Below are positions 38,412 to 47,478 of a stretch of DNA of 61,218 nucleotides, piece after piece. Below the pieces are notes generated by a model, which was not told where the DNA came from, did not search any database, and worked only from the letters and a program-made list of their open reading frames with translations. Position 1 is the stretch's first letter, and the number at the start of each line of letters is the position of its first letter. The position numbers were made by a program, and so were the translations under genes. The stretch comes from Streptomyces sp. MH60 (GTDB taxonomy: Bacteria > Actinomycetota > Actinomycetes > Streptomycetales > Streptomycetaceae): assembly GCF_002939385.1 (NCBI RefSeq), contig NZ_MULI01000042.1, positions 1-61,218 on the forward strand, in the 5' to 3' direction.

Positions 38412-39437
38412 ATGAGCGGTGACGACGGGACGGCCGGCAACAGCGGCTACGGAAAGAAGGCGTTCAAACGGTCCAGGAGCCACTTCGCGGACCGGATCAC
38501 GGCGGACGGCCGGGACGGCTGGCCGGTGGAGGCCGGCCGCTACCGGCTCGTGGTGAGCCGCGCCTGTCCGTGGGCGAGCCGAGCCCTGGTCTCGCGGCGG
38601 CTGCTCGGTCTGGAGGACGCCCTGTCCCTGGCGGTCGCCGACCCGGTCCAGGACGACCGCAGCTGGCGCTTCACGCTGGACCCGGACGGCCGCGACCCGG
38701 TCCTCGGCATCCGCTACCTCAGCGAGGCCTACGACCGGCGGGAGACCGGCTATCCGGGCGGGGTGAGCGTGCCCGCGGTCGTGGACGTGCCCAGCGGGGC
38801 GCTCGTCACCAACGACTACCAGCAGATCACCCTCGACCTCGCGACCGAGTGGACCTCCCTGCACCGGCCGGGTGCGCCCGACCTGTATCCGCAGGCCCTG
38901 CGCGACGAGATCGACGAGGTGATGGCCGGGGTCTACGAGGACGTCAACAACGGTGTGTACCGGGCGGGCTTCGCCACCGGCCAGGAGGAGTACGAGGCCG
39001 CGTGCGCGGGTGTGTTCCGGCGCCTGGAGCAGTTGACGCCCCGGCTGGAGCGGCAGCGCTACCTGGTCGGTGACACCCTCACGGAGGCGGACATCCGGCT
39101 GTTCACCACGCTGGTCCGCTTCGACGCCGTCTACCACGGCCACTTCAAGTGCAACCGCTGGAAGCTGACGGAGAATCCGGTGCTGTGGGGATACGCCCGC
39201 GATCTCTTCCAGACGCCCGGATTCGGGGACACCGTCGACTTCGACCACATCAAGCGCCACTACTACCAGGTGCACACCGGCATCAACCCGACCGGCATCG
39301 TGCCCCTGGGCCCGGACCTGTCCGGCTGGCTCACCCCCCACCACCGCCAGGAGCTGGGCGGACGTCCGTTCGGCGACGGCACCCCGCCGGGGCCGGTCCG
39401 GGCCGACGAGGAGGTACCGGTGCGGGGCAGGCCCTGA
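38412..39437 (+). CDS. Xi-class glutathione transferase / glutathionyl-hydroquinone reductase-like
   Basis: A 341-aa protein of the ECM4/YqjG family. The active-site Cys is in VSRACPWASRALV (CPWA motif). The thioredoxin-like domain spans about 45-160 and the helical domain about 165-330, with the family's conserved TNDYQQITLDLA, VYEDVNNGVYRAGFA and HYYQVHTGINPTGIVP. Such enzymes reductively remove thiol groups from quinones. Because actinomycetes use mycothiol instead of glutathione, the natural substrate is probably a mycothiol conjugate; this is inference. It has its own promoter region, divergent from the metal efflux gene. Confidence 0.9.
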   Translation: MSGDDGTAGNSGYGKKAFKRSRSHFADRITADGRDGWPVEAGRYRLVVSRACPWASRALVSRRLLGLEDALSLAVADPVQDDRSWRFTLDPDGRDPVLGIRYLSEAYDRRETGYPGGVSVPAVVDVPSGALVTNDYQQITLDLATEWTSLHRPGAPDLYPQALRDEIDEVMAGVYEDVNNGVYRAGFATGQEEYEAACAGVFRRLEQLTPRLERQRYLVGDTLTEADIRLFTTLVRFDAVYHGHFKCNRWKLTENPVLWGYARDLFQTPGFGDTVDFDHIKRHYYQVHTGINPTGIVPLGPDLSGWLTPHHRQELGGRPFGDGTPPGPVRADEEVPVRGRP

Positions 39438-39490
39438 CCGGCACCGGTACGCATACGACCAGACAGCGCACACCAGACAAGGAGATTCCC

Positions 39491-39793
39491 ATGGCGAAGT
39501 CGAAGAAGAAGAAGCTCCCCCTCGCCTACAAGCCGGTCGGGTTCGCGCTCGGCTGGCTGGGCGGCACGCTGGCCGGGATGGCGTTCCAGAAGACCTGGAA
39601 GGTCATCCGGGACGAGGACGACGCGCCCGACGCCCTGGACCCGGACCGCGGCTGGGGCGAGATCCTGCTGGCCGCGGCGATCCAGGGCGCCATCTTCGCC
39701 GCGGTGCGCAGTGCCGTGGACCGCACGGGCGCCAAGGCCATCCAGCGCTCGACCGGCACCTGGCCGGTCGCCGAGAAGGGCGGCCGCGACTGA
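39491..39793 (+). CDS. DUF4235 small membrane protein
   Basis: A 100-aa protein with a lysine-rich N-terminus (MAKSKKKKLPLAYKP), one helix at about 17-34 (VGFALGWLGGTLAGMAF) and a second hydrophobic stretch at about 55-72 (GEILLAAAIQGAIFAAVRSAVDR). The overall pattern, GFxLGxxGGxLAGxxFxxxWK followed by AAxQGAxFAxVRAxVDR, is that of DUF4235. The function is unknown. AGGAG lies upstream of ATG 39491. It follows the transferase gene by 53 bp and may be co-transcribed. Confidence 0.85.
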   Translation: MAKSKKKKLPLAYKPVGFALGWLGGTLAGMAFQKTWKVIRDEDDAPDALDPDRGWGEILLAAAIQGAIFAAVRSAVDRTGAKAIQRSTGTWPVAEKGGRD

Positions 39794-39829
39794 CACGGAC
39801 GGGGCCGGGGCCGGTCCGCCGGACAGGCC

Positions 39830-40225
39830 TCAGCCCTGTTTGGGCGCGGTCGACGCGACGGTGAGGCGGAGGGTGAAGGAGTGCCCGGCCGGGTCGGAGA
39901 AGCCGCGCTCCTCGTGCGGGCCGGCCGGGTCCTTCGCCTCCACCGGGCGCCCGCCCAGCCCCACGATCGCCCGCTCGGCCTCGTCCAGGTCCGCCACCAC
40001 GAAGTCCAGGTGGACCTGGAGGGAGTTCTCCGGGCGCGGCCAGCTCGGCGGGGTGGCGTTCACGTCCCGCCGGAAGGCCATGCGGAAGCCGCCGGGGCCC
40101 TCGATCTCGATGCGGTTGGCGCTCACGTCGCTCTCCTCGGCGCCCAGCAGCCCCTTGTAGAACTCGGCGAGCCGCTCGGGTTCGGCGCAGTCGAGCACCA
40201 CGACGCCCGCGTTGACCAGTGCCAT
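39830..40225 (-). CDS. VOC/glyoxalase-fold protein
   Basis: A 131-aa vicinal-oxygen-chelate superfamily protein with two beta-alpha-beta-beta-beta modules (about 4-60 and 68-126). Features are LDCAEPERLAEFYKGLLGAEE, LQVHLDFVVADLDEAE and the C-terminal FSDPAGHSFTLRL. Metal ligands (His, Glu) are partially present, so it could be a dioxygenase, a glyoxalase-like isomerase or a drug-binding resistance protein. GGAGGAG just before ATG 40225 supports the start. The gene is convergent with the DUF4235 gene. Confidence 0.82.
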   Translation of the reverse strand: MALVNAGVVVLDCAEPERLAEFYKGLLGAEESDVSANRIEIEGPGGFRMAFRRDVNATPPSWPRPENSLQVHLDFVVADLDEAERAIVGLGGRPVEAKDPAGPHEERGFSDPAGHSFTLRLTVASTAPKQG

Positions 40226-40432
40226 GTCTCCTCCGAAGGATTCCGGGCGCGGGGCGTCGTGCCCCGTGCCCTGTACCTTGCGGATATCCCGGCCCGGCCG
40301 AATCAGTCGGCGGGCGGCCACCGGCCGTCCCGCGGGACTTCGCCGCAGTGCCGGGCGGCTCCGGGAATGGCACGATCACTTCGGAGGTTGCCGACCGTGT
40401 CGTCCGTCCCCTTCCCGAGTTGCGAGGTCCCG

Positions 40433-41374
40433 ATGAACACCATGCGCGCCGTCAGCCAGGACGTCCTCGGCGGTCCCGAGGTCCTGAAGGAGGTACGCCC
40501 CGAGCGGCCCGAGCCGCGCCCGAACGAGGTGCTGGTACGGGTGCGTGCCGCCGGGGTGAACCCGACCGACTGGAAGCACCGGGCGACCGGTGGCTTCCTC
40601 GGCGAGCCGCCCTTCGTACTGGGCTGGGACGTGTCGGGCGTGGTGGAGTCGGTGGGGATCGGAGTCGCCGCCTTCCGGCCCGGTGACGAGGTCTTCGGCA
40701 TGCTGTCGTACCCCTTCGGCCACGGTTCGCACGCGGAGTACGTCACCGCCCCCGCGCGCACCTTCACCCGCAAGCCGTCGGGGATCGACCACGTCCAGGC
40801 GGGTGCCCTGCCCCTGGTCTCGCTGACGGCGTGGCAGGCCCTGGTGGAGCGCGCGGACGTGCAGCCGGAGCAGCGGGTGCTGATCCACGCGGCGGCCGGC
40901 GGTGTGGGCCATGTGGCGGTGCAGATCGCCAAGGCCCGTGGTGCCCATGTGATCGGCACCGCCAGCGCGGGCAAGCACGAGTTCCTGCGCTCGCTCGGGG
41001 CGGACGAGACCGTGGACTACCGGGAGACGGACTTCGCCGAGGCCGTGAAGGACGTCGACGTCGTCCTGGACACGATCGGCGGCGACACGTCACTGCGGTC
41101 CCTGCGCGTGCTGCGCCCGGGTGGGGTCGTGGTGTCGATCCTGCCGGTCGGCTCGGACGAGTTCTTCGAGGAGGCCGACCGGCTGGGCGTGCGGGCGGTG
41201 CGGATGCTGGTCGACGCCGACCGGGCCGGCATGGAGGAGATCGCCGCTCTGGTCGAGTCGGGGAAGCTGCGGGCCACCATCGCCGAGACGTTCCCGCTGG
41301 CCGAGGCGGCGCGGGCGCACGCGCTGGGCGAGACCGGCCGCACCACGGGCAAGCTCGTCCTCGTGGTCGACTGA
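40433..41374 (+). CDS. Zinc-independent quinone oxidoreductase (MDR family)
   Basis: A 313-aa NADPH-dependent medium-chain reductase of the quinone oxidoreductase type. The GroES-like N-terminal domain includes VRVRAAGVNPTDWKHR; no catalytic zinc Cys/His set is seen. The Rossmann NADPH site is VLIHAAAGGVGHVAVQIAKARG, followed by GTASAGKHEFLRSLGADETVDYRE, which is typical. It ends GRTTGKLVLVVD. The start ATG 40433 has GAGG upstream; ATG 40442 is an alternative. It should reduce quinones or enones. It is divergent from the VOC gene. Confidence 0.9.
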   Translation: MNTMRAVSQDVLGGPEVLKEVRPERPEPRPNEVLVRVRAAGVNPTDWKHRATGGFLGEPPFVLGWDVSGVVESVGIGVAAFRPGDEVFGMLSYPFGHGSHAEYVTAPARTFTRKPSGIDHVQAGALPLVSLTAWQALVERADVQPEQRVLIHAAAGGVGHVAVQIAKARGAHVIGTASAGKHEFLRSLGADETVDYRETDFAEAVKDVDVVLDTIGGDTSLRSLRVLRPGGVVVSILPVGSDEFFEEADRLGVRAVRMLVDADRAGMEEIAALVESGKLRATIAETFPLAEAARAHALGETGRTTGKLVLVVD

Positions 41375-41545
41375 TCGCCCACCCTCCTGATCGGCAGGCG
41401 GTCGGCGCTGCCTGTGAGATTTCGATGACATATGTCAATCGAACATGCTCAAACTCGCTCGATCGGGGTAACTTTTCGAACGGACTGGGTAGTTGAGCCC
41501 CCGGAAGCAGGCCGGACAGGCCGCGACAGGCTGGAGGCAAGGTAC

Positions 41546-41932
41546 GTGCGGCAGGAATCCGCGTCGCCCACCTCGCACCTACGCGTGCGCCACCACCGGG
41601 GGCACACGGTGCTGGAGTTCCGGGGCGAGATCGACATCGCCTCGGCGGCGGAGATCGCCCCGCACCTGGACCGGGAGACGGTGCGTTCCGGTGCCCGGGT
41701 CGTGCTGGACCTCGGCGGCATCGAGTTCTTCGACTGCTCCGGGCTGCGGCTGCTGTACCGGGCCCGCAGCCAGGTGCTCGACCGGGGCGGGCAGGTGCAC
41801 CTGGTGTGCGCCCACCCGCTGACCCTGCGCATGCTGCGGATCACCGGTCTGGCGCGGCTGCTGCCGCCGTGGCCGACCCTCGACGAGGCCCTCGACGTCA
41901 GCCGGCCGGCCGGGCCTCGAACAGGGCGCTGA
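41546..41932 (+). CDS. STAS-domain anti-anti-sigma factor
   Basis: A 128-aa SpoIIAA/RsbV-like protein. The STAS fold runs from about residue 10 to 115: VLEFRGEIDIASAAEIAPHL, then RVVLDLGGIEFFDCSGLRLLYRAR, with the phosphorylatable serine in DCSGL. Such proteins bind anti-sigma kinases when unphosphorylated and are reactivated by SpoIIE-type phosphatases, two of which are encoded in this window. I chose GTG 41546 because GGAGG lies nine bases upstream; the open frame extends upstream to 41432. Its last 35 bp overlap the end of the convergent PRPP synthetase gene. Confidence 0.85.
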   Translation: MRQESASPTSHLRVRHHRGHTVLEFRGEIDIASAAEIAPHLDRETVRSGARVVLDLGGIEFFDCSGLRLLYRARSQVLDRGGQVHLVCAHPLTLRMLRITGLARLLPPWPTLDEALDVSRPAGPRTGR

Positions 41933-42851
41933 CCGACTCGCCGTTGTGGATGCGGCGCACCGCCTCGGCGAGCGCCGGGGCGATGGACAGGATCCGCAGC
42001 TTGTCCGTGTGGTCGTCCACCGGTACCGGCACCGTGTTGGTGCACACGATCTCCAGCACGTCCGGCTGTTCGCTGAGCCGGCCGAGCGCCCCGGCCGCGA
42101 ACAGCCCGTGCGTACAGGCGACGCGGATGGTGCGCGGACCCGACTCCCGGAGCCGGTCGAGCAGTTCCAGCACCGTGCTGCCCTTGGCGATCTCGTCGTC
42201 CAGCACGATGACGTCGCGCCCCGCGACGTCCCCGATCACCGCGCTGATGCTGACCCGGTCGTCCGCGTACCGCTGCTTCGCGCCGGCCGCCACCTGGGCG
42301 CCGAGCATCCGGGCGAACGCCGCGGCCTCCTTGGCGTTGCCCAGGTCCGGCGAGACGACCGTCGTCCGGGAGAGGTCGTACTGCCGGAAGTGCGCGGCCA
42401 GCTCCCGCAGCGCGTGCAGGTGGTCGACCGGGACCGAGAAGAAGCCGTGCACCTGGGGCGAGTGCAGGGTCATGGCGAGGCCCCGGCTCGCCCCCGCCGC
42501 CACCAGCAGGTCGGCCACCAGGCGCCCGCCCAGCGAGATGCGCGGGGCGTCCTTCTTGTCGGAGCGGGCGTAGGAATAGTGGGGCATGACCACGGTGATG
42601 CGGCCCGCCGACGCCCCGCGGGCCGCGTCGCACATCAGGAGCAGCTCGACGAGGTGCTCCTGGACCGGCTTGACCAGCGGCTGGACGAGGAACACGTCCC
42701 GCTCCCGGCAGTTGGCCATGAGCTGCACCTCTAGGCAGTCGTTGGCGAACCGGCTGACCCGGGTGGGGCTGAGCGGCACGCCCAGCTGGGCGCAGACCTC
42801 CTCGGCCAGGTCGGGGTGGGCACTACCGCTGAACACGGCGATGTCTCGCAC
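41898..42851 (-). CDS. prs: Ribose-phosphate pyrophosphokinase paralogue
   Basis: A 317-aa enzyme that makes PRPP from ribose 5-phosphate and ATP. The N-terminal AVFSGSAHPDLAEEVCAQLG, the flexible loop MPHYSYARSDKKDAPRIS, the metal-binding LHSPQVHGFF and the PRPP loop VIVLDDEIAKGST are all present. Motif wording (for example SPTRVSRFANDCLEVQL) resembles secondary paralogues in actinomycetes rather than the housekeeping Prs near glmU. It could supply nucleotide or secondary metabolism under special conditions. GTG 42851 is the start. The 3' end overlaps the STAS gene tail by 35 bp. Confidence 0.88.
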   Translation of the reverse strand: MRDIAVFSGSAHPDLAEEVCAQLGVPLSPTRVSRFANDCLEVQLMANCRERDVFLVQPLVKPVQEHLVELLLMCDAARGASAGRITVVMPHYSYARSDKKDAPRISLGGRLVADLLVAAGASRGLAMTLHSPQVHGFFSVPVDHLHALRELAAHFRQYDLSRTTVVSPDLGNAKEAAAFARMLGAQVAAGAKQRYADDRVSISAVIGDVAGRDVIVLDDEIAKGSTVLELLDRLRESGPRTIRVACTHGLFAAGALGRLSEQPDVLEIVCTNTVPVPVDDHTDKLRILSIAPALAEAVRRIHNGESVSALFEARPAG

Positions 42852-42995
42852 GGACCGCTCCTCGCGTGATCCTGTCCGGCCGGAATCCCCAGCTTACGGA
42901 AATCCCGTTGCGCCGCTCCCGGGGCCCCGGGCCATGATGGCCCCGTCCGTCGTCACCACGACTCCCCAGGCCACCTCACGTCAGGAATCCCTCGC

Positions 42996-43109
42996 ATGCG
43001 CCGACTCCTCGGAATCCCCCAGCGCCCCTTCCGGCCCACGGTTCCCGAGGACTCCTTCACGCATGCGCACCCTGAACATCGGCATCCTGGCCCACGTCGA
43101 CGCCGGTAA
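42996..43109 (+). CDS. Possible leader peptide upstream of the ribosomal-protection gene (37 aa)
   Basis: A short frame from ATG 42996 to TAA 43107-43109 encodes 37 residues, beginning MRRLLGIPQRPFRPTVPEDS and ending PRRRR. AGGA nine bases upstream is a better ribosome site than the one in front of the main gene at 43063, and the leader overlaps the first 15 codons of that gene in another frame. Ribosomes reading the leader would cross the main start. Such leaders control several ribosome-targeting resistance genes. The TAA stop is rare in this GC-rich genome. It may be fortuitous. Confidence 0.35.
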   Translation: MRRLLGIPQRPFRPTVPEDSFTHAHPEHRHPGPRRRR

Positions 43110-44970
43110 GACCAGCCTCACCGAACGGCTCCTGTTCGACCACGGCGCCATCGACCGGCTCGGCAGCGTCGACGCCGGTGACACCCGTACGGACGACGGC
43201 GGCATCGAGCGCCGTCGCGGCATCACCATCCGCTCCGCCGTCGCCGCCTTCACCGTCGGTGACACCCGGGTCAACCTGATCGACACCCCGGGACACTCCG
43301 ACTTCGTCGCGGAGGTCGAGCGCGCCCTGGAGGTGCTCGACGGCGCGGTGCTGCTGCTGTCCGCCGTCGAGGGCGTACAGGCGCGCACCCGCGTCCTCAT
43401 GCGCACCCTGCGGCGGCTGCGGCTGCCCACGCTGGTGTTCGTCAACAAGATCGACCGGGCCGGAGCGCGCACCGGCGGTCTGCACGACGACGTCCGGCGC
43501 CTGCTGACCCCGCACGTGGCGCCGCTGACCGAGGTGACGGACGCCGGTACCCCGGGCGCCCGGGTCGTCCGCCGCCCGCCCGACGACCGGACCGCGCAGG
43601 CGCTCGCCGAGGTCGATCCCGGCATCCTGGCCGCGCTGGTCGACGGCCCCGAGCCGACCGCGCGGGACCTGGCCGCCGCCCTCGCCGCCCGTACCGCCGA
43701 CGGCTCGTTCCACCCGCTGTACCACGGCTCCGCGCTCGGCGGCGAGGGCGTCGCGGAACTGGTCGAGGGCCTGGTCGGCCTGGTCCCGGCCGCCGCGGCC
43801 GACACCTCCCGCGGCGCGGAACCGCGCGGCACGGTCTTCGCGGTACGCCCGGGGCCCGCCGGAGAGCGCACGGCGTACCTCAGGCTGTACGACGGCGAGG
43901 TGCGCCCGCGCCGCCGGCTCACCTTCCTGCGGCGCGAGTCCGACGGGCGGACCACCGAGGTCTCCGGCCGGGTGACCCGCCTCGACGTGGTCGGCGGGGA
44001 CAGCACGCTCACCGCCGGGAACATCGCCGCGCTCACCGTCCCCGGCGGCCTGCGCGTCGGTGACCGGCTCGGCGAACTGTCCGACCGCGCACCGCAGTTC
44101 GCGCCGCCGACCCTGCAGACGCTGGTCCGGGCGGTGGACCCGGGGCAGGCGGCGCCGCTGCGCTCCGCCCTGCTGGCGCTGGCCGACCAGGATCCGCTGC
44201 TGCACGCCCGCCCGGCGGCGTCCGGCACCACCGCCCTGCTCCTGTACGGCGAGGTCCAGATGGAGGTGCTCGCGACGACGCTGGCCGAGGACTTCGGCAT
44301 CGAGGCGGAGTTCGCGCCGGGCCGGGTCCGGTTCCTGGAGCGTCCGACCGGTACCGGTGAGGCGGCGGAGGAGATGCCCTGGCTCGACCACACCCGCTAC
44401 TGGGCGACGATCGGGCTGCGTGTCGAGCCGGGACCGCGCGGCTCGGGCGGGGAGTTCGCCTACGAGACGGAACTCGGCGCGCTGCCCCGCGCCTTCCACC
44501 AGGCCGTCGAGGAGACCGTGCACGCCACGCTGCTCACCGGGCTCACCGGGGCGGCGGTCACCGACTACCGGGTCACGCTGATCCGCTCCGGCTTCAGCTC
44601 GCCGCTCAGCACGGCCGCCGACTTCCGCGGACTGACGCCGATCGTGCTGCGCCGTGCCCTGGCCCGGGCGGGCACCGTGCTCCACGAGCCGTACCGGGCC
44701 TTCGAGGCGGAGGTCCCGTCGGACACGCTGGCCGCCGTGACCGCCCTGCTGGCCTCGCTGGGCGCGGACTTCACCGGTACGACGGGCGGCGACCCGGCCT
44801 GGATCGTCACCGGCGAGCTGCCGGCCCGGCGGACGCGGGAGGCCGAGTTGCGGCTGCCGGGGCTGACCCGCGGGGAAGCGGTGTGGTCCTCGCGCCCCGC
44901 CGAGGACCGTCCGCTGAAGCCCGGAAACGGTGGGCCTGGCAGGGGAGTTGGCGGGCATCCGGGTGAGTAG
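43063..44970 (+). CDS. TetM/OtrA-like ribosomal protection GTPase
   Basis: A 635-aa EF-G-like translational GTPase. G motifs are GILAHVDAGKTSLTERL (G1), GITIRSAV (G2), LIDTPGHSDF (G3) and VFVNKIDRAG (G4). The following domains match ribosomal protection proteins: beta barrel (about 240-325), domain III (about 345-425), domain IV (about 440-550, RVTLIRSGFSSPLS) and domain V (about 555-625). The tip loops that push tetracycline off the 30S subunit are in the expected region, but resistance cannot be proven by sight; intrinsic Streptomyces copies may have other roles. The ATG start has only GAGG at long distance. Confidence 0.88.
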   Translation: MRTLNIGILAHVDAGKTSLTERLLFDHGAIDRLGSVDAGDTRTDDGGIERRRGITIRSAVAAFTVGDTRVNLIDTPGHSDFVAEVERALEVLDGAVLLLSAVEGVQARTRVLMRTLRRLRLPTLVFVNKIDRAGARTGGLHDDVRRLLTPHVAPLTEVTDAGTPGARVVRRPPDDRTAQALAEVDPGILAALVDGPEPTARDLAAALAARTADGSFHPLYHGSALGGEGVAELVEGLVGLVPAAAADTSRGAEPRGTVFAVRPGPAGERTAYLRLYDGEVRPRRRLTFLRRESDGRTTEVSGRVTRLDVVGGDSTLTAGNIAALTVPGGLRVGDRLGELSDRAPQFAPPTLQTLVRAVDPGQAAPLRSALLALADQDPLLHARPAASGTTALLLYGEVQMEVLATTLAEDFGIEAEFAPGRVRFLERPTGTGEAAEEMPWLDHTRYWATIGLRVEPGPRGSGGEFAYETELGALPRAFHQAVEETVHATLLTGLTGAAVTDYRVTLIRSGFSSPLSTAADFRGLTPIVLRRALARAGTVLHEPYRAFEAEVPSDTLAAVTALLASLGADFTGTTGGDPAWIVTGELPARRTREAELRLPGLTRGEAVWSSRPAEDRPLKPGNGGPGRGVGGHPGE

Positions 44971-44987
44971 GAAGGAGGGCCGTCGCC

Positions 44988-45671
44988 ATGACGACTCCCG
45001 TCAAGAAGCCCACGCGTCCCGTCGAGAGGCCCGCGCGGCGCATGCCCGGCTGGGCCAAGGCGCTGACCGCGCTGGTGCTGGTGCTGGTCGTGCTGTTCGC
45101 CGGGTTGCGCCTGAGCGTCGTACCGGGGCTGAAGGACCTGTTCGGCTCCGAGACCCAGGACCGTTCGGGCCCGGCGCTGCTGAAGTCCGTCCAGGACATC
45201 AGCCGTTACGACGCCGCGTCGGGCAACTTCCAGGTCGTCGTGGACCTGGAGAAGGACGCCAAGTTCCTGCCCGACGCGGTCCGCGGCACCCGCACCCTGT
45301 ACGTCGGGGCGGGCACCGTCGACGCCTTCGTCGACCTCGGCAAGGTGGGCGAGGACGACGTGACGGTCAACGGCGAGCGGACCTCGGCCACGCTGCGGCT
45401 GCCGCACGCGGCGCTGGGCGAGCCGGCGCTCGACCCCGACCGTTCCTACGCGGTCTCCAAGCAGCGCGGGCTGCTCGACCGGCTCGGCGACCTGTTCTCG
45501 GACAATCCGAACGGCGAGCAGGCCGTGCAGAAGCTCGCGGCCCGGCACATCGGCGACGCGGCGAAGGACAGCGAGCTGAAGGCGCGGGCCGAGAGCAACA
45601 CCACCGCCATGCTCCGGGGACTGCTGACGTCCCTCGGCTTCGAGGAGGTGCGGGTGACGTACGGGACCTGA
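44988..45671 (+). CDS. DUF4230 membrane-anchored protein
   Basis: A 227-aa protein with a positively charged cytoplasmic N-terminus, one transmembrane helix at about 24-45 (ALTALVLVLVVLFAGLRL) and an external domain. The external part matches DUF4230: LLKSVQDISRYDAASGNFQVVVDLEKDAKFLP, and a C-terminal segment ending in LLTSLGFEEVRVTYG. The function is unknown. AAGGAGG precedes ATG 44988. It begins 17 bp after the GTPase gene and could be co-transcribed, and it converges on the Mrp operon. Confidence 0.85.
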   Translation: MTTPVKKPTRPVERPARRMPGWAKALTALVLVLVVLFAGLRLSVVPGLKDLFGSETQDRSGPALLKSVQDISRYDAASGNFQVVVDLEKDAKFLPDAVRGTRTLYVGAGTVDAFVDLGKVGEDDVTVNGERTSATLRLPHAALGEPALDPDRSYAVSKQRGLLDRLGDLFSDNPNGEQAVQKLAARHIGDAAKDSELKARAESNTTAMLRGLLTSLGFEEVRVTYGT

Positions 45672-45696
45672 GATCCCGCCGCGGGCACCGCTCCGC

Positions 45697-47478
45697 TCAG
45701 CCGGAGAGGATCCCCGGGAGGGCCAGCGCCCCGAGCACGGTGGTGCCGACCAGCAGCCAGGCCACGTAGTCGCCGATGTGCCCGGACTGCAGCCGCCGCA
45801 GGGGCAGCGCCCGGCCCGGCGCGGCGAGCAGCCCCGGTCGTACGACGGCGACGGCCGCCAGTGCCACGGCCAGCACCGTCGACAGGAGCCCCAGGCCGAC
45901 GCCCGGGGGTGTCCAGTGCACGGAGGTGTGGACCAGACCGGCGGAGGTGGCCTCGCTCATGGCGTGGGCCACCGCAGTGCCGAAGGCGGGGACCGCACCG
46001 GCGGCGAGGGCCCCGGCGAGCAGCAGCGCGGGGACCACCGTCATGGTGTCGGGGACGCGGCCGAGCCGCTGCCGGGTCTCGGGCTCCTCCCCCGAACCCG
46101 TCGTCTCGTACGCGTCGCCGCCGCCCTTGCCGCCGGCGCCCTCGGGTGTCGGGCCCAGCCCCAGGAACACCCGGGCCGCGACCCGCAGGACGGCGGCCGC
46201 GGTGACGGCGCTCACCAGGACGTAGAGCACGGTGAACGGGCCGCCCACCGCCTCCTCGGTGACGGACTTGCCGAGCGCCGTGCCGAACGGCGGCAGTCCC
46301 GCCAGCCCGAGCGCGCCGAGGACGACCATCACGGCGACGCCGCGCAGCGGGCGGGCCCGGCCGTGCAGGACGTGCTCGTCGACGCTGCCGTACCGGTCGA
46401 GGAGGATGCCCGCGCAGGCGAACAGCGCGGCCTTCACCCCGGCGTGCCCGACGACGTACAGCGCGACCCCGTCGTCGCCCTCGGGCGTGAGGGTGCCGAG
46501 GCCGAGCAGGAACAGACCGGTGTGCGCGATCGTCGAGTAGGCGAGGAGCCGTTTGATGTGCCGCTGGTACCAGCACATGACCGCGCCGAGCGCCGCCGTC
46601 AGCGCGCCCAGCACCGTCAGCACCCGTTCCGCGTCGGCGGCCGGCAGTCCACCGGGACCGGAGAAGACGGTGTCGTAGACGCGCCAGACGCCGAAGACGC
46701 CCAGCTCGACCATGACGCCGGACAGGAGCATGCACACCGGGGTGGGGGCGACCGCGTGCGCGTCCGGCAGCCAGAACTGGAAGGGGACGGCGGCCGCCTT
46801 GACCAGCAGACCGGTCAGGACGAGGACGAAGCCGGCCAGCACCAGCGCGTCGGGCGGGCCTTGCGCGTCGAGGGTGCCGCCGATCTCCGTCAGGGCGAGT
46901 TCGCCGGTGCGGGCGTAGAGCAGGGCGATGCCCATGAGCAGGGCGTAGGCGCCCAGCGAGTTGACGACGGCGAAGGCCAGCGCGCCCTGTACGGCCCTGG
47001 CCTCCTCGACCCGGTGGCCGGTCAGGGCGTAGGCGACGACGCTCATCAGCTCGAACCAGACGAAGGCGTTGAACAGGTCGCCCGCGATCGCGAAGCCGCA
47101 CATGCCGGCCTGGAAGACCAGGACGAGCGCCGGGAACGCCCCGGCGTGGCCGTGCGGCGGCTCGTCGAAGGAGCGCCAGGAGTAGGCGAGGGCGGCGAGG
47201 GTCAGCACGGACACCAGCGCGGCCATGCCGAGCCCGGGTCCGTCGCCGGTCAGCACGATGCCGACGCTGTGGCCCTCGACGGGCTCCCAGCCGCCCACCC
47301 ACTCGGTCAGCGGCGGGGAGGAGTGCGTCAGCAGGAGGACGGCGAGCGCCGCGGTGCCGGCCGTGACGGCGCAGGCCACGCTCTCCGCGACGAAGCGGGG
47401 CACGAGCCGGCCCCCGGCGGCGAGCAGGGCGGCGCCGAGCAGCGGGACGGCGACGAGGAGGGGCAGCAGATGGTGCAT
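45697..47478 (-). CDS. mrpD: Mrp-type cation/proton antiporter subunit D
   Basis: A 593-aa integral membrane protein with about 14 hydrophobic helices, of the NuoL/M/N proton-channel family. Signature regions are ALAFAVVNSLGAYALLMGIALLYA, VKAAAVPFQFWLPDAHAVAPTPVCMLLSGVMVELG (the Lys-bearing helix and HAxAPTP motif) and RLLAYSTIAHTGLFLLGLG. It translocates protons or sodium in the antiporter. Its start overlaps the stop of mrpC by one base (TGATG). It is the last gene of the leftward operon. A hydrophilic insert (about 430-465) with Gly/Asp/Thr is present before the last helices. Confidence 0.92.
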   Translation of the reverse strand: MHHLLPLLVAVPLLGAALLAAGGRLVPRFVAESVACAVTAGTAALAVLLLTHSSPPLTEWVGGWEPVEGHSVGIVLTGDGPGLGMAALVSVLTLAALAYSWRSFDEPPHGHAGAFPALVLVFQAGMCGFAIAGDLFNAFVWFELMSVVAYALTGHRVEEARAVQGALAFAVVNSLGAYALLMGIALLYARTGELALTEIGGTLDAQGPPDALVLAGFVLVLTGLLVKAAAVPFQFWLPDAHAVAPTPVCMLLSGVMVELGVFGVWRVYDTVFSGPGGLPAADAERVLTVLGALTAALGAVMCWYQRHIKRLLAYSTIAHTGLFLLGLGTLTPEGDDGVALYVVGHAGVKAALFACAGILLDRYGSVDEHVLHGRARPLRGVAVMVVLGALGLAGLPPFGTALGKSVTEEAVGGPFTVLYVLVSAVTAAAVLRVAARVFLGLGPTPEGAGGKGGGDAYETTGSGEEPETRQRLGRVPDTMTVVPALLLAGALAAGAVPAFGTAVAHAMSEATSAGLVHTSVHWTPPGVGLGLLSTVLAVALAAVAVVRPGLLAAPGRALPLRRLQSGHIGDYVAWLLVGTTVLGALALPGILSG

